Source of the DNA: Rhodoligotrophos appendicifer
Lineage (GTDB): Bacteria > Pseudomonadota > Alphaproteobacteria > Rhizobiales > Im1
DNA: 64,000 bases
Direction: 5' to 3'
NCBI RefSeq assembly: GCF_007474605.1
Contig: NZ_VHKL01000016.1
Span: 1 to 64,000, forward strand
The notes beneath the pieces were generated by a model. The model was not told where the DNA came from. It searched no databases and saw only the letters and a program-made list of their open reading frames with translations. Positions 63,817 through 64,000 of this stretch are shown here, one piece after another. Made by a program: the position numbers and the translations under genes. Position 1 is the stretch's first letter. Every line of letters begins with the position of its first letter.

Positions 63817-63905
63817 TCGGTGTTGGAGACGTATTCGGTTTCCTTCGGCGTGGCGGTGAGGCCGATCTGCGTCGCGCCCGAAGATTGTGTGAGGATTTCC
63901 CTCAT
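63786..63905 (-). pseudogene. Internal fragment of a type I restriction endonuclease subunit (HsdR)
   Basis: Thirty-nine codons: [20 protein letters not shown], then [16 protein letters not shown] is helicase motif III, and '[10 protein letters not shown]...YVSN.DYFGEP' is the unmistakable HsdR passage. Both sides are missing: to the left it meets the truncated small protein, to the right the element-like end. It is a relic of a restriction system. Confidence 0.6.
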
Positions 63906-63921
63906 GTCGCATGGAGCGGGA

Positions 63922-64000
63922 AACTTAAAGGGGGCGCCGGTAACTTAAAGTCTTCGTTTTCGGGGAATCACGACCCTGGATGAAGTATGCGTCGATCTCC
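63922..64000. mobile_element. Possible end of an IS21-type element, continuing beyond the window
   Basis: AACTTAAAG occurs twice with a 20-base period (63922-63930 and 63942-63950), directly next to the broken hsdR sequence. IS21 elements carry several terminal repeats of about this length. The remaining 50 bases would then be the end of the transposase-helper region. The gene itself is outside the window, so this is only suggestive. Confidence 0.3.

Overview
The window looks like chromosome from a GC-rich alphaproteobacterium, most likely in the Hyphomicrobiales (Rhizobiales). This rests on gene families only: several DUF1236 envelope proteins, remnants of the DUF3489/DUF2924 accessory module, a MocR/PaiB-type divergent pair and a DUF302 gene. 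I see no rRNA, no convincing tRNA and no CRISPR array. No species can be named from the sequence alone.

Layout. (1) 1-6.2 kb: the end of an SRAP (YedK/HMCES) gene, a degraded DUF3489-DUF2924 relic, an MgtA-type Mg2+ P-type ATPase, a divergent MocR regulator / PaiB-like flavoprotein pair and a frameshifted LysE relic. (2) 6.2-18.4 kb: a surface-polysaccharide island with a methyltransferase, a LuxR-type response regulator, a histidine kinase and a flippase that have both lost their 5' ends at one shared breakpoint, two GT4 glycosyltransferases, a sulfotransferase, a membrane nucleotide-sugar epimerase/dehydratase, a secreted pectate-lyase-like protein and an FkbM methyltransferase fused to a membrane-anchored SGNH-like protein. 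The plus-strand genes overlap or nearly abut, apart from a 227-bp gap before the epimerase that carries a perfect inverted repeat. (3) 18.4-35.1 kb: a two-gene Tc (toxin complex) locus, with a fused TcB-TcC gene (2531 aa) upstream of a TcA gene (2999 aa). The TcA has an extra N-terminal peptidoglycan-binding-like and beta-sandwich region, and the TcC cargo has a GNAT-like end. This is the most striking system in the window. (4) 35.7-44 kb: an envelope/stress island with a lipoprotein, DUF805, PepSY, an ECF sigma factor with its anti-sigma factor, a subtilase with a Gly/Lys-rich tract, three DUF1236-type proteins and a 40-residue membrane peptide.

(5) 44.3-46.1 kb: a scar of mobile-element debris (an IS481-transposase/serine-recombinase chimera, a phage-like membrane ORF, a frameshifted DUF302 gene). 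(6) 46.5-63.2 kb: a catabolic island under TetR and LysR regulators. It holds an SDR dehydrogenase, an FMN 2-hydroxyacid oxidase, a DapA-type lyase, an MhpD-type hydratase, a polar amino acid-type ABC importer without its ATPase, a class II aldolase, an IlvD/Edd dehydratase, DUF2848, a ureohydrolase, an M20 amidase and a metal-ligand-less M24 (creatinase/ectoine hydrolase-like) enzyme. Together they suggest uptake and stepwise breakdown of a nitrogen-containing (amide or guanidino) carbon compound; the substrate is unknown. (7) 63.2-64 kb: a graveyard of truncated genes (XRE, zinc-ribbon, a small acidic protein, HsdR) beside what looks like one end of an IS21-type element.
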